From: Candidatus Peribacteria bacterium
GTDB lineage: Bacteria; Patescibacteriota; Gracilibacteria; Peribacterales; Peribacteraceae
DNA length: 35,120 nucleotides
Direction: 5' to 3'
Assembly: GCA_009691405.1 (NCBI GenBank)
Contig: SICN01000010.1
Span: 1 to 35,120, forward strand
Numbering within the stretch: the stretch's first letter is position 1; each line of letters starts with the position of its first letter. Shown one piece after another: positions 7,748-15,373 of this stretch. The notes beneath the pieces were generated by a model, which had not been told where the DNA came from, did no database searches, and saw nothing but the letters and a program-made list of their open reading frames with translations. Both the position numbers and the translations under genes were made by a program.

Positions 7748-9013
7748 ATGAATATTCGCTACAGAATCCAGGGAGGGAAACGCCTCTCAGGCACCGTACA
7801 AATCAGCGGCTCGAAGAATGCGGCATTGCCTCTCCTTGCAGCCTCGGTTCTTACGAAAGGGGACTCCGTGTTCCGAAATGTCCCGCGCCTGCGCGATACA
7901 GAAACGATGCTTGCGATTCTCGATTTCTTAGGAGTGAAAACGACTGTTGATGGTACGACGGTAAGAGTCAATGCGGACACAATGAAGAATGTACCGATCC
8001 CACACGATCTCGTGAGCAAGCTTCGAGGTTCCATCGTGCTCCTCGGGTCTCTCCTCGCCCGCTTCGGCGAAGTGGAGATGGCATACCCCGGAGGATGCGT
8101 TCTCGGAAAGCGCCCAGTCGGAGCTCACACTGATGCGTTTCTGCAAATGGGCATTCTCGATTGCAGCACAAATGACAAGATGCACTTCAAAGGAAAGCCC
8201 AATCCCTCGCACATCATCCTTTCCGAATTTTCCGTGACAGCCACCGAGAATGTTCTCCTCGCCGCCGCACTCGCGGATGGCACAACGACGATCGAGCTTG
8301 CCGCAGCGGAGCCGCATGTCCAAGACGTCTGCATCTTCCTGATCGAACGAGGTATTCGTATCGACGGAGTCGGCTCCCACACGCTCGTGATCCACGGCAA
8401 GAAAGGTTTGCTTCAAGGCAAAAGTCACACGGTGACACCGGACTATCTGGAAGCAGGTGTCTTTCTTCTTGCGGGCGTTCTTACAAAAGGAAAAGTGACG
8501 ATTCAAGGCGCAGATCGCGCGCACCTCACATCATTCATCGGTGCACTTCGCCGAACAGGAGTCTCCTGCACGTTCGAAAAAAACGGCGACATCACCGCCG
8601 ACGGCACTGCGTGCCAGTTGCAGGCGACGCGTATCCAGACGAATATTTTCCCAGGATTCCCAACTGATTTACAAGCGCCGTTTGGAGTACTACTGACGCA
8701 GGCAACCGGCGTGAGTCGCATCTTCGAAGTGCTCTTCGAGGGTCGCATGGCTTACCTCTACGAACTCGAGAAAATGGGAGCAAAGATCGAGATCTTAAAC
8801 TCCCACCAAGCACTCATCATCGGACCTTCAGCAATTCAGGGTCGGCAAGTTGCGAGTAACGATATCCGCGCCGGAGCGGCAATGGTGCTTGCAGGGCTCT
8901 GTGCTGAAGGCGAAACAATCGTCACAGACGTCCGCTACATCGAGCGCGGCTATGACAGGCTGGAGGAGAAGCTAAAGGCTCTGGGAGCGGATATTGTGAG
9001 GGAAGAGGAATAG
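7748..9013 (+). CDS. murA: UDP-N-acetylglucosamine 1-carboxyvinyltransferase
   Basis: Cytoplasmic enolpyruvyl transferase that catalyses the first committed step of peptidoglycan synthesis (UDP-GlcNAc plus phosphoenolpyruvate). The 421 residues match the family length. Visible motifs are SGSKNAALP with the phosphate-contacting Lys at 23, AYPGGCVLGKRPVGAH with the active-site Cys near 117 (the fosfomycin-reactive residue, not the resistant Asp form), FPTDLQ with the general-base Asp near 306, and DIRAGAAMVLAG near the C-terminus. The usual PVDLH reads PVGAH. ATG 7748 is chosen over an open extension to 7622 because the protein begins normally there and GATACT lies six bases upstream. Confidence 0.95.
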   Translation: MNIRYRIQGGKRLSGTVQISGSKNAALPLLAASVLTKGDSVFRNVPRLRDTETMLAILDFLGVKTTVDGTTVRVNADTMKNVPIPHDLVSKLRGSIVLLGSLLARFGEVEMAYPGGCVLGKRPVGAHTDAFLQMGILDCSTNDKMHFKGKPNPSHIILSEFSVTATENVLLAAALADGTTTIELAAAEPHVQDVCIFLIERGIRIDGVGSHTLVIHGKKGLLQGKSHTVTPDYLEAGVFLLAGVLTKGKVTIQGADRAHLTSFIGALRRTGVSCTFEKNGDITADGTACQLQATRIQTNIFPGFPTDLQAPFGVLLTQATGVSRIFEVLFEGRMAYLYELEKMGAKIEILNSHQALIIGPSAIQGRQVASNDIRAGAAMVLAGLCAEGETIVTDVRYIERGYDRLEEKLKALGADIVREEE

Positions 9014-9022
9014 CGCTATCCT
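8994..9022 (+). promoter_or_regulatory. Promoter overlapping the murA end
   Basis: TTGTGA (8994-8999), 17 bases, TATCCT (9017-9022), then six bases to ATG 9029. It straddles the murA stop codon and supports a leaderless transcript for the next gene. Confidence 0.5.
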
Positions 9023-9028
9023 TGAAGC

Positions 9029-9559
9029 ATGATCACGTTCTCCGCAAAAACCGGCGGCGCTTGCAGTGTCACCACCTCCACGGTCACGTTCGACGTGTTC
9101 CCTTCGAAAGTCGAGAAAGACACGTGGACATTTCTCGGTCACCCCGAGGAGGAAAGAGGGAATAAGAAGATCGTCAGTTGGCCCGGTGAGTATGATTTCG
9201 CAGGTATTTCGGTTCGAGGTGTTGGGCAGGAAGCGGGAAGACAAGTCTCGTACGTGTGTCACACCGAGAGTGTTCGCACCGCCTTCATCGACAGTCCTAT
9301 CCTGGACTGGAGCGACAGCGACATTGAGAAAATCGGCGAAGTCGACGTACTTGTGATTGCCGCTGATGCTCCGAAAAAAGTCCTGGCTCTCGTCGAAGCC
9401 GTCGATCCTCGTGTCATCATCCTGTTTCAGGTGAAGGACGGAGATCTTGCGGGGACAGCGAAGATCTGCGGAATGGCATCGGTGCAGAAAGTCTCCGAAT
9501 TCAAAGCGAAGGCAGGCAGTCTGCCCCAAGACAGCAGACAAGTGGTGGTACTTGGGTGA
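9029..9559 (+). CDS. Degenerate metallo-beta-lactamase-fold-like protein
   Basis: A 176-residue protein. The segment WPGEYDFAGISVRG resembles the PGEYE motif of UlaG-like beta-lactamase-fold proteins that are frequent in candidate-phylum genomes. Alternating hydrophobic strands (VDVLVIAAD, RVIILFQV) fit the second half of that fold. However, no H-x-H-x-D-H metal site is present, so if the relationship is right the protein is not a canonical hydrolase. No signal peptide or membrane segment is visible. It follows murA by 15 bases in the same direction but has its own promoter-like element. The function is unknown; I hold the family link only moderately. Confidence 0.55.
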   Translation: MITFSAKTGGACSVTTSTVTFDVFPSKVEKDTWTFLGHPEEERGNKKIVSWPGEYDFAGISVRGVGQEAGRQVSYVCHTESVRTAFIDSPILDWSDSDIEKIGEVDVLVIAADAPKKVLALVEAVDPRVIILFQVKDGDLAGTAKICGMASVQKVSEFKAKAGSLPQDSRQVVVLG

Positions 9560-9562
9560 TAA

Positions 9563-9637
9563 TGGTGGTCCCGGCGGGAGTCGAACCTGCATTTACCCCT
9601 TAGGAGAGGGTCGTTCTATCCATTGAACTACAGGACC
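9563..9637 (-). tRNA. tRNA-Arg (anticodon CCU)
   Basis: Read on minus, the 75 bases fold as a tRNA. The acceptor stem GGTCCTG pairs with CGGGACC (one G-T pair). The D arm contains GTTC/GAAC, and the anticodon stem ACCCT/GGGGT holds the loop CTCCTAA, giving anticodon CCT, which decodes AGG. The T loop is TTCGACT. The T stem has one A-C mismatch. The 3' CCA is encoded (9565-9563). The layout closely follows bacterial tRNA-Arg(CCU). It is convergent with the gene ending at 9559. Confidence 0.95.
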
Positions 9638-9700
9638 ACGCGACCAAGAGAATACAGCAACGGGAAGCTTTTGAGCGCACATTCCTATTGCTATCTTTAT

Positions 9701-9720
9701 TTATACAAATATTGTATAAT
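9701..9720 (+). promoter_or_regulatory. Palindrome overlapping a -10 element
   Basis: TTATACAA (9701-9708) and TTGTATAA (9712-9719) form a perfect 8-base inverted repeat around ATA. The right arm contains TATAAT (9715-9720), a consensus -10 for the secreted-protein gene at 9809. No good -35 is present at 16-18 bases. A bound repressor here would block the -10. Confidence 0.45.
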
Positions 9721-9808
9721 ACTATTTAGTCTGCCGCCGTTGTGCGTCAGGCATGTGCTCTCTGAAAGCACCGCCTACCAATTTTTACCCGAAGGAAGAG
9801 AGGTTCCC

Positions 9809-10482
9809 ATGTTTCGATGTTGCGGTTTTTTGGTTGTTGCGTTGGCACTCGTCGTGCCATCCACAGGCTCTGCGCAGGAAAAGTTCTGCCAAGCGACTGG
9901 ACGATGCGATTCTCCGGTCCCGGATCAGGAGCGCAGATGCTTCTGAACGGTGTTTCACTGTCCTATCGTGCATTCCTCATCAACAAGCACGAATGGGAGA
10001 AAGGAACGATCCGCTTTGAGTGGCAGCCACCAGAGAGTGTGCGAGGCAGCGACGACAAGCTCTACGGAGACCATTTGAGCATTCTTCTGAGCGCGACGGG
10101 CGACATTCGCCCAGAACGTTCCTACGAACCGCTCGATGGCATCATCGTCCGCCTCGAAGCAAACAGCGGTAACGTTCGGATTCTGATCCCCAAGGATGGA
10201 GGAAAAGACTTCGAGCTTATCAAAGAATTCGAGGGCGGCGGTCCTCTCCGAAGAGAATGGTACAACGTCGTTCTCGTTGATCACGGCGAGCGCATCACCG
10301 TCCACGTGGACGAAAAGCTCACCGTGAATGCGGACATCCCCGCAAAATTCCGGACTGGAAAAAGTGGGGATTCTTCAACCGAGAGCCCGTGGGGCCCGGT
10401 GAAAAGACTTCACAACTACGGGGAATTGCCTGGAGCAAAAAGATTGAGTAGCGCGGACGCTGTTAGCGAGCCGAAGGACTGA
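9809..10482 (+). pseudogene. Secreted beta-sandwich-like protein, frameshifted
   Basis: Two frames make one sensible protein. Frame one starts at ATG 9809 after a good Shine-Dalgarno site (GAGAGG, five bases upstream) and encodes a signal peptide (MFRCCGFLVVALALVV, cleavage near GSAQ), but stops at 9944-9946. The frame one base back continues from about 9885 to TGA 10480-10482 with roughly 195 residues that begin KVLPSDWTMRF. They resemble a concanavalin/LamG-like or DUF1080-type beta-sandwich, for example REWYNVVLVDHGERITVHVDE. The frames join at GGAAAAG: one more A there would give SAQEKVLPSDW. This may be a sequencing or assembly error, a real disruption, or a -1 frameshift. The binding target is unknown. 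Confidence 0.6.
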
Positions 10483-10504
10483 TGTGCAAACATCGGTCCT
10501 TTGG
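10474..10504. terminator. Hairpin between convergent genes
   Basis: AAGGACTGATGT (10474-10485) pairs with ACATCGGTCCTT (10490-10501) with one G-T pair and a GCAA tetraloop. It overlaps the end of the secreted-protein gene and lies 20 bases from the mfd stop. The T-run is only three bases, so it may act mainly as a stable 3' end for both strands. Confidence 0.5.
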
Positions 10505-10520
10505 ACATGCAAACAAACAA

Positions 10521-13500
10521 CTACTCGCTTGCATCTTCTTGTCTTGGTTTCTTGGACGCTTTCTTCTTCGTCAGCATCTCGACATGTTTCGCGAGCTCCG
10601 AAAGCCAATCGTCTCCACCGGCACGTTCTTTCATGGTGTCTTCGGAGAGGCGGAGTGTTGCCCCCACAATGCGCCACTGAGGACAGATCGCAATGAGCTG
10701 CATGATCTCGGTTGCCGTCACTCTCGCAGCAAGGCTGATGACGATATCGCGCTTTTCTTTCGAAACCGTATCCATCTTGATGCGAGTGACCCCCGCTCTG
10801 CGACATGCCATTTTGAGACGAATGACCGAGAGAAGATTCTCGGCTTGCCGAGGCAACGGTCCAAATTCCTCACGCAAATCCGACTCGAGTTCGGCAAGAA
10901 TTTTCTCGTCCTCGCTTCCCGCAAGTTTTTGGTACGCACCGATCTTCTCCTGCTCATCAGGGATGTAAAAAGATGGGAGAAGTGCTTCGAAGGGCAAAAT
11001 GATCTCGATGGCGGCACCGATGTCTTCCTCTTCGGATCTCCCGCCCGCCTTCAGTTCTTCCACGGCGTTCTTGAGGAGTCTCAGATAGTGGCTGACGCCC
11101 ACGGTCTGCATACTCCCGGACTGTGATGCACCGAGAATTTCTCCCGCTCCGCGGATCTCGAGGTCGCGCATAGCGATCTGGAACCCGGACCCGAGCTCAC
11201 TCGCCTCCACGATGGCACGGAGACGTTTCTTGGCATCGTCTTTCAGGCGCTGCGAGTGGTAGAGGAAATATGAGTACGCCTGCACGGTACCGCGACCCAC
11301 GCGACCGCGGAGCTGATACAGCTGGGAGAGACCGAACTTCTCAGCTTCGTTCACAATGAGCGTATTCGCTCTCGGGAGGTCAATCCCGTTCTCGATGATC
11401 GTCGAGCTCACAAGCACCTGATACCTGCCTTCTTTAAATCCAAGAATTCTTTCTTCAAGAACCTCCGGTTTCAGTTGGCCGTGCGTCACAATGAACGTTG
11501 CCTGCGGCACGAGAGATCGAAGTTTCATGGCGAACGCATCGATCGTCTCGACGCGATTATGAAGCATGTAGACCTGCCCGCCGCGATTGATCTCTTTCAG
11601 GATGCCGTCCCGGAGAAGCGCATCGGAATACTTGCGCACCTCGGTGATAATCGGGAGACGCCCGGGGGGCGGAGTGGTGATCGTCGTGATGTCCCGGAGC
11701 TTATGGAGACCGAGGTTCAATGTCCGTGGAATCGGAGTCGCCGTCATCGTGAGAATGTCGACTGATGCGCGCAGAGATTTCAGTTTCTCTTTCTGCTTCA
11801 CGCCAAAGCGCTGCTCTTCGTCGATGATCACGAGACCGAGGTTCTGGAATTCGATATCATCAGAAAGAAGCCGGTGTGTACCGACAATGATGTCGATCTT
11901 CCCTTCGCGAAGCTTCTCCAAGGTCTCTGCTTGCTCCTTCGGGGATCGGAAACGAGAGAGCATATCGATTCTGACATTGAAGCCCTCCATGCGCTTGAGG
12001 AGGCTCTGGTAATGCTGGTCCGTAAGAATCGTAATCGGTGAAAGGAAAGCGACTTGCTTGCCTCCTTGCACCGCTTTAAAGGCGGCACGCATGGCGACCT
12101 CGGTCTTCCCGAAACCGACATCTCCGCACACGAGACGATCCATGGGGTGCCCGCTCTCCATATCGCGCTTGATGTCTTCGATCGCTTTGATCTGCCCCGG
12201 CGTTTCGGTGTACGGGAATGCATCGTCGAACTTGCGTTGCACCTCGGTGTCATCTGGATATTGAAAACCTTTCGCCTTCGCTCGCAAGGCATAGATCTCA
12301 AGAAGTTCTTTGGCAATTTTCTCCGTCTCTTCATTCACTTTCTTCGTAATCTTCTTCCACTCCACAGAACCGAGCCTCGTGAGCGTCGGTTCGTCACCCT
12401 CTTCGTAGACGAATTTACTGAGCTTGTCCGCCTGATCGACCGGTACGAAGAGTTTGTCGTTCTCTGCATACGTGATTTCCAAATATTCGCGCTCCAGATC
12501 ATCAACAACCTTGCCGGTCATTCCCTCAAAACGTCCGATACCGTGCTCCATGTGCACGACAAAGTCGCCCATCTGCAGTGACGTGATGAAGTCGAGCGAG
12601 AGTCGCTGCACCGAACGTTGCTTCGCTTCGCGCCTGAGGGAGAAAATTTCACGATCCGTAATGAGCGCGCACTTAAGATCCGGATTCTGAAGGGAGTGAG
12701 GAAGGAGCGCATCGTCATCCGCAGGCACGATCGTAATGCTCCCTGGTCTCCGCTCCGGAGCATCGAGGAAGGGGATCATCTCTTCTTTCAAAGCACCCTT
12801 CAGGTCTGCGCTGCGCTTACTGACGATAATGAGCACCCAGTTCTGATGCAGCTTGTCACGCACGTCGTTAATGAAATCCTGCAACGTGTAGAACTTCAAA
12901 ACCGAGAGGTACCGAAGGTGCACATGGCCCGCCTCGGACTCCGGAAAACTTGTGAGGGTGACGCGCTCGAACTTCGCATCAACCGCGAAATCATCTTGTT
13001 CATCAGGAATGATGATCGATCCTTCTGGTACTTGCGAGGCGAGAAGCATCGTCTCTCCCCAGACAAGCGGATACAGTCGGATGCTTTTCAGGTCTTCAAC
13101 TTCCCCGGTCTCCGCATCCGTCCTCCGCATGGATTCGACTGCTTCGAACGTGAAAAGAATTCTCACCTGTCCGGACTGTCCGACCGGAAAAATATCGAGT
13201 GTGTCTCCCGTTCGGCAGTACTCGCCCGGTGAAAGGCGTCGCTCCGGCGAATGCGCGTAGCCATTCTCGATGAGTTTCGAAAAGAGCTCGGTAAAATCGA
13301 CTTTTTCGGAAAGTGTAAGGTGAATCGCGTTGCTTCTGAGTTCATGGAACGAGGGAAGAGGGGTGTCCCACACGGACCGCTCAAGAATCGCAACACCTTC
13401 GCCCTGCATCATGCGAACCACCGAAGCGATATCATCCGCCGTCGGTTCCTCCGAAGAAAAACTCACGAGGAAGGCATCTTTCTCAAAGAATCGAAGCCAA

Positions 13501-13697
13501 TGCAGGAGTCCTTCGGCATGTTCCCTGTTTTCGGTTACGAGGATGCCGGGTTTTTGCTGGATCCTCAGGATGTGGCTGACGATCATCGCCTTTGCCGTTT
13601 CATTCGAAAGTCCGGAAACCGTGAGCGCATGCGAATGCTTCAGAAGCTCTGAAAGCTCCTGATGCGTTGTTTCACCGATGCATAAAGAAGGAAGCAT
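10521..13697 (-). CDS. mfd: Transcription-repair coupling factor
   Basis: SF2 DNA translocase that removes RNA polymerase stalled at DNA damage and recruits UvrA. The 1058-residue protein has the full order of domains: a UvrB-like N-terminus, the RNA-polymerase-interacting domain (GDFVVHMEHGIGRFEG near 380), Walker A GDVGFGKTE near 520, Walker B DEEQ near 623, the TATPIPRTL motif, QLRGRVGRG near 796, and the C-terminal TRCF domain. It is somewhat shorter than E. coli Mfd. It lies 55 bases after dnaN; a hairpin with a T-run falls between. I see no -10 hexamer at the usual close spacing before ATG 13697, so its start is less certain than most. uvrA, uvrB and uvrC are not in the window. Confidence 0.95.
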   Translation of the reverse strand: MLPSLCIGETTHQELSELLKHSHALTVSGLSNETAKAMIVSHILRIQQKPGILVTENREHAEGLLHWLRFFEKDAFLVSFSSEEPTADDIASVVRMMQGEGVAILERSVWDTPLPSFHELRSNAIHLTLSEKVDFTELFSKLIENGYAHSPERRLSPGEYCRTGDTLDIFPVGQSGQVRILFTFEAVESMRRTDAETGEVEDLKSIRLYPLVWGETMLLASQVPEGSIIIPDEQDDFAVDAKFERVTLTSFPESEAGHVHLRYLSVLKFYTLQDFINDVRDKLHQNWVLIIVSKRSADLKGALKEEMIPFLDAPERRPGSITIVPADDDALLPHSLQNPDLKCALITDREIFSLRREAKQRSVQRLSLDFITSLQMGDFVVHMEHGIGRFEGMTGKVVDDLEREYLEITYAENDKLFVPVDQADKLSKFVYEEGDEPTLTRLGSVEWKKITKKVNEETEKIAKELLEIYALRAKAKGFQYPDDTEVQRKFDDAFPYTETPGQIKAIEDIKRDMESGHPMDRLVCGDVGFGKTEVAMRAAFKAVQGGKQVAFLSPITILTDQHYQSLLKRMEGFNVRIDMLSRFRSPKEQAETLEKLREGKIDIIVGTHRLLSDDIEFQNLGLVIIDEEQRFGVKQKEKLKSLRASVDILTMTATPIPRTLNLGLHKLRDITTITTPPPGRLPIITEVRKYSDALLRDGILKEINRGGQVYMLHNRVETIDAFAMKLRSLVPQATFIVTHGQLKPEVLEERILGFKEGRYQVLVSSTIIENGIDLPRANTLIVNEAEKFGLSQLYQLRGRVGRGTVQAYSYFLYHSQRLKDDAKKRLRAIVEASELGSGFQIAMRDLEIRGAGEILGASQSGSMQTVGVSHYLRLLKNAVEELKAGGRSEEEDIGAAIEIILPFEALLPSFYIPDEQEKIGAYQKLAGSEDEKILAELESDLREEFGPLPRQAENLLSVIRLKMACRRAGVTRIKMDTVSKEKRDIVISLAARVTATEIMQLIAICPQWRIVGATLRLSEDTMKERAGGDDWLSELAKHVEMLTKKKASKKPRQEDASE

Positions 13698-13701
13698 CGA
13701 A

Positions 13702-13733
13702 CAAAAAAGGTCGGAGTGCGGCTGACCCGCACT
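13702..13733 (-). terminator. Intrinsic terminator after dnaN
   Basis: On minus, AGTGCGG and CCGCACT form a perfect 7-base stem with a 5-base loop, followed by CCGACC and then six T residues. It ends just before the mfd start, so it may attenuate rather than fully separate mfd from dnaN. Confidence 0.6.
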
Positions 13734-13752
13734 TCTCTATGATTATTGTAGC

Positions 13753-14910
13753 CTATTCATCATTCATCCGCAACGGCATGATCAAGTGAAGAAACACTTC
13801 GCTCCCCTGCGACCGAAACACCGCTGGATGCATCTTATCGAGAAGCTCGATATGCACTTTTTCACTGTCGAGCCTTGTGAGAAAATCGATGAGGTACGTG
13901 GAGCTAACGGCGATTTTATTCTCCTGCCCCGTGAGTTCCGCTTGGATCGTCGACTCGTCTTTGCCGAGTTGCGTCTGCTTCGTTGTGAGGTGGATCCCCG
14001 TTTTGGTGAAACCGAATGTGATGTTGTTGTTGAGCTCTTTTGCGAAGTAGTGCATTCGCTTCACGGCGGTCAGTAGTTCTCGCGTGGAAGCGAGGACTGT
14101 TGTTGCCTTCTCTTTCGGGAGTACCTGCTGGTAATCGGGGAACTTCCCGTCGATAAGGCGGCTTGTAAGACGCGTCGGGCCGATCACCACTTCGATCTGC
14201 TGACTGCCGAGGGCGATATCGATTTTTTCGATCTGCTGTGCTTTTTTCTTCTTCTCATCAGCCTCTTCCTCGCCACTCGCACGATGGAGTGCAATCACCG
14301 CTTTCAATTCCTCCATAAACCTCGCCGGGATAATGCATGAAATCTCGCCCGAAAGTCCCTCTACAGGGATCCTGTACTCCGATAGACGGTAACTGTCGGT
14401 TCCGACGAGTATTAGATTCCCTTTCTCCAATCTCACAAACACGCCGGAGATCACAGGTCGTGACGATGTCTTGGCACAAGCGAATGTGACAAGATTGAGT
14501 GCGTGAAGAAGTGGAGGAACAGGAAGTGAGAATATTGTTTCTTTTTGAATAGCGGTGATTGTCGGAAATCCGCTTGCAGCCTCTCCTGCAATGACTGCTT
14601 TAGCGTGTTTCGATTGGATTTTCAGTTGTGTTCCCTCACTTGTTTCAAGTACCACTTCGACATCTTGTTGATATTGCATGAAGTGGAGAGCAGCTTTTGC
14701 CGGAATGGTAATGGAACCCTCATTCTCTATCATCACTTCAAAGCTTGTCACAATGGATACTTCTAAATTTGTTGCGCTTAATGTGCAGCGCTTTCCTTCA
14801 CAATGAATAAGGATGTTCTGAAGAATCGGCAGAACCTGATCCGATCCGATCGCCCGATTCACTAATTGAAGTCCAGTAAGAAGATCCTGTGTTTTACATG
14901 AAAATTTCAT
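13753..14910 (-). CDS. dnaN: DNA polymerase III beta subunit (sliding clamp)
   Basis: Ring-shaped processivity clamp that tethers polymerase and repair proteins to DNA. The 385-residue protein starts MKFSCKTQDLL and shows typical clamp motifs: TDSYRLSEYRI, LIDGKFPDYQQVLP and the C-terminal HLIMPLRM. A charged segment EEEADEKKKKAQQIEK (about residues 224-240) looks like a lineage-specific insertion in the middle domain. ATG 14910 is chosen although the frame stays open to 15060, because the family start is there and a promoter (TTGATA, 17 bases, TTCAAT) ends six bases upstream. The upstream region carries DnaA-box-like repeats and is a candidate replication origin; dnaA itself is not in the window. 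Confidence 0.95.
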   Translation of the reverse strand: MKFSCKTQDLLTGLQLVNRAIGSDQVLPILQNILIHCEGKRCTLSATNLEVSIVTSFEVMIENEGSITIPAKAALHFMQYQQDVEVVLETSEGTQLKIQSKHAKAVIAGEAASGFPTITAIQKETIFSLPVPPLLHALNLVTFACAKTSSRPVISGVFVRLEKGNLILVGTDSYRLSEYRIPVEGLSGEISCIIPARFMEELKAVIALHRASGEEEADEKKKKAQQIEKIDIALGSQQIEVVIGPTRLTSRLIDGKFPDYQQVLPKEKATTVLASTRELLTAVKRMHYFAKELNNNITFGFTKTGIHLTTKQTQLGKDESTIQAELTGQENKIAVSSTYLIDFLTRLDSEKVHIELLDKMHPAVFRSQGSEVFLHLIMPLRMNDE

Positions 14911-15373
14911 AATTGAATTGAAGAGGAACTTGTTTCTTTTATCAAGGACAATTTTACTTTTCATTTCTTTTTGTTTTCTTATTGGATTGTAAAAGTAAAT
15001 AAATTTATAGAGTTCGTCATCATCATGACCCCTTGTAATTCTTTGAAAAAAGACATGCATTCCTGTGGAGAACTCCTTGTGAGTAGAAAATATACTCTTT
15101 CACTTTTTGCTGTCTATTAGCCAAAATCAACAATTTTCTGCATAAAAAATGTTTGCGGATTGTCTGTGGAAAACTTGTGGAAAACGATAATGCGTGCGTT
15201 CCTGGAAGCCATGGGAAAATTTATCACTTCTCAAAGCCAATGATGACATATTCTGTGGAAGAGGGAGGGCAACTTGTACCTCATTCTTTCTTCCATTTTC
15301 CACACCATGCTTGGGGATTGCTCCGAAAGCTTTGATGTGGACGAATGATTTGTGGGCAGGATGCAAGCCGATC
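14911..15373. other. Candidate replication origin (oriC) upstream of dnaN
   Basis: A 463-base gap without a convincing gene. 14911-15060 is AT-rich and could serve as the unwinding element. Further up, TGTGGAAAA occurs at 15165-15173 and 15176-15184, exactly 11 bases apart, and its reverse complement TTTTCCACA at 15296-15304. Each differs at one position from the DnaA box TGTGGATAA. Near copies are TGTGGAGAA (15064-15072) and TGTGGAAGA (15254-15262). A cluster of DnaA-box-like sites beside dnaN is the classic setting for oriC. I could not measure strand skew. Confidence 0.5.
14917..14945 (-). promoter_or_regulatory. dnaN promoter, leaderless geometry
   Basis: On minus, TTGATA (14945-14940), a 17-base spacer and TTCAAT (14922-14917), then six bases to ATG 14910. 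The -10 matches consensus at four of six positions. Confidence 0.45.

Noticed and set aside
14911-15060. 50-codon N-terminal extension of dnaN
   Set aside because: Sliding clamps start near MKFSCKTQDLL; the extension is AT-driven, lies in the candidate origin and would cover the dnaN promoter.
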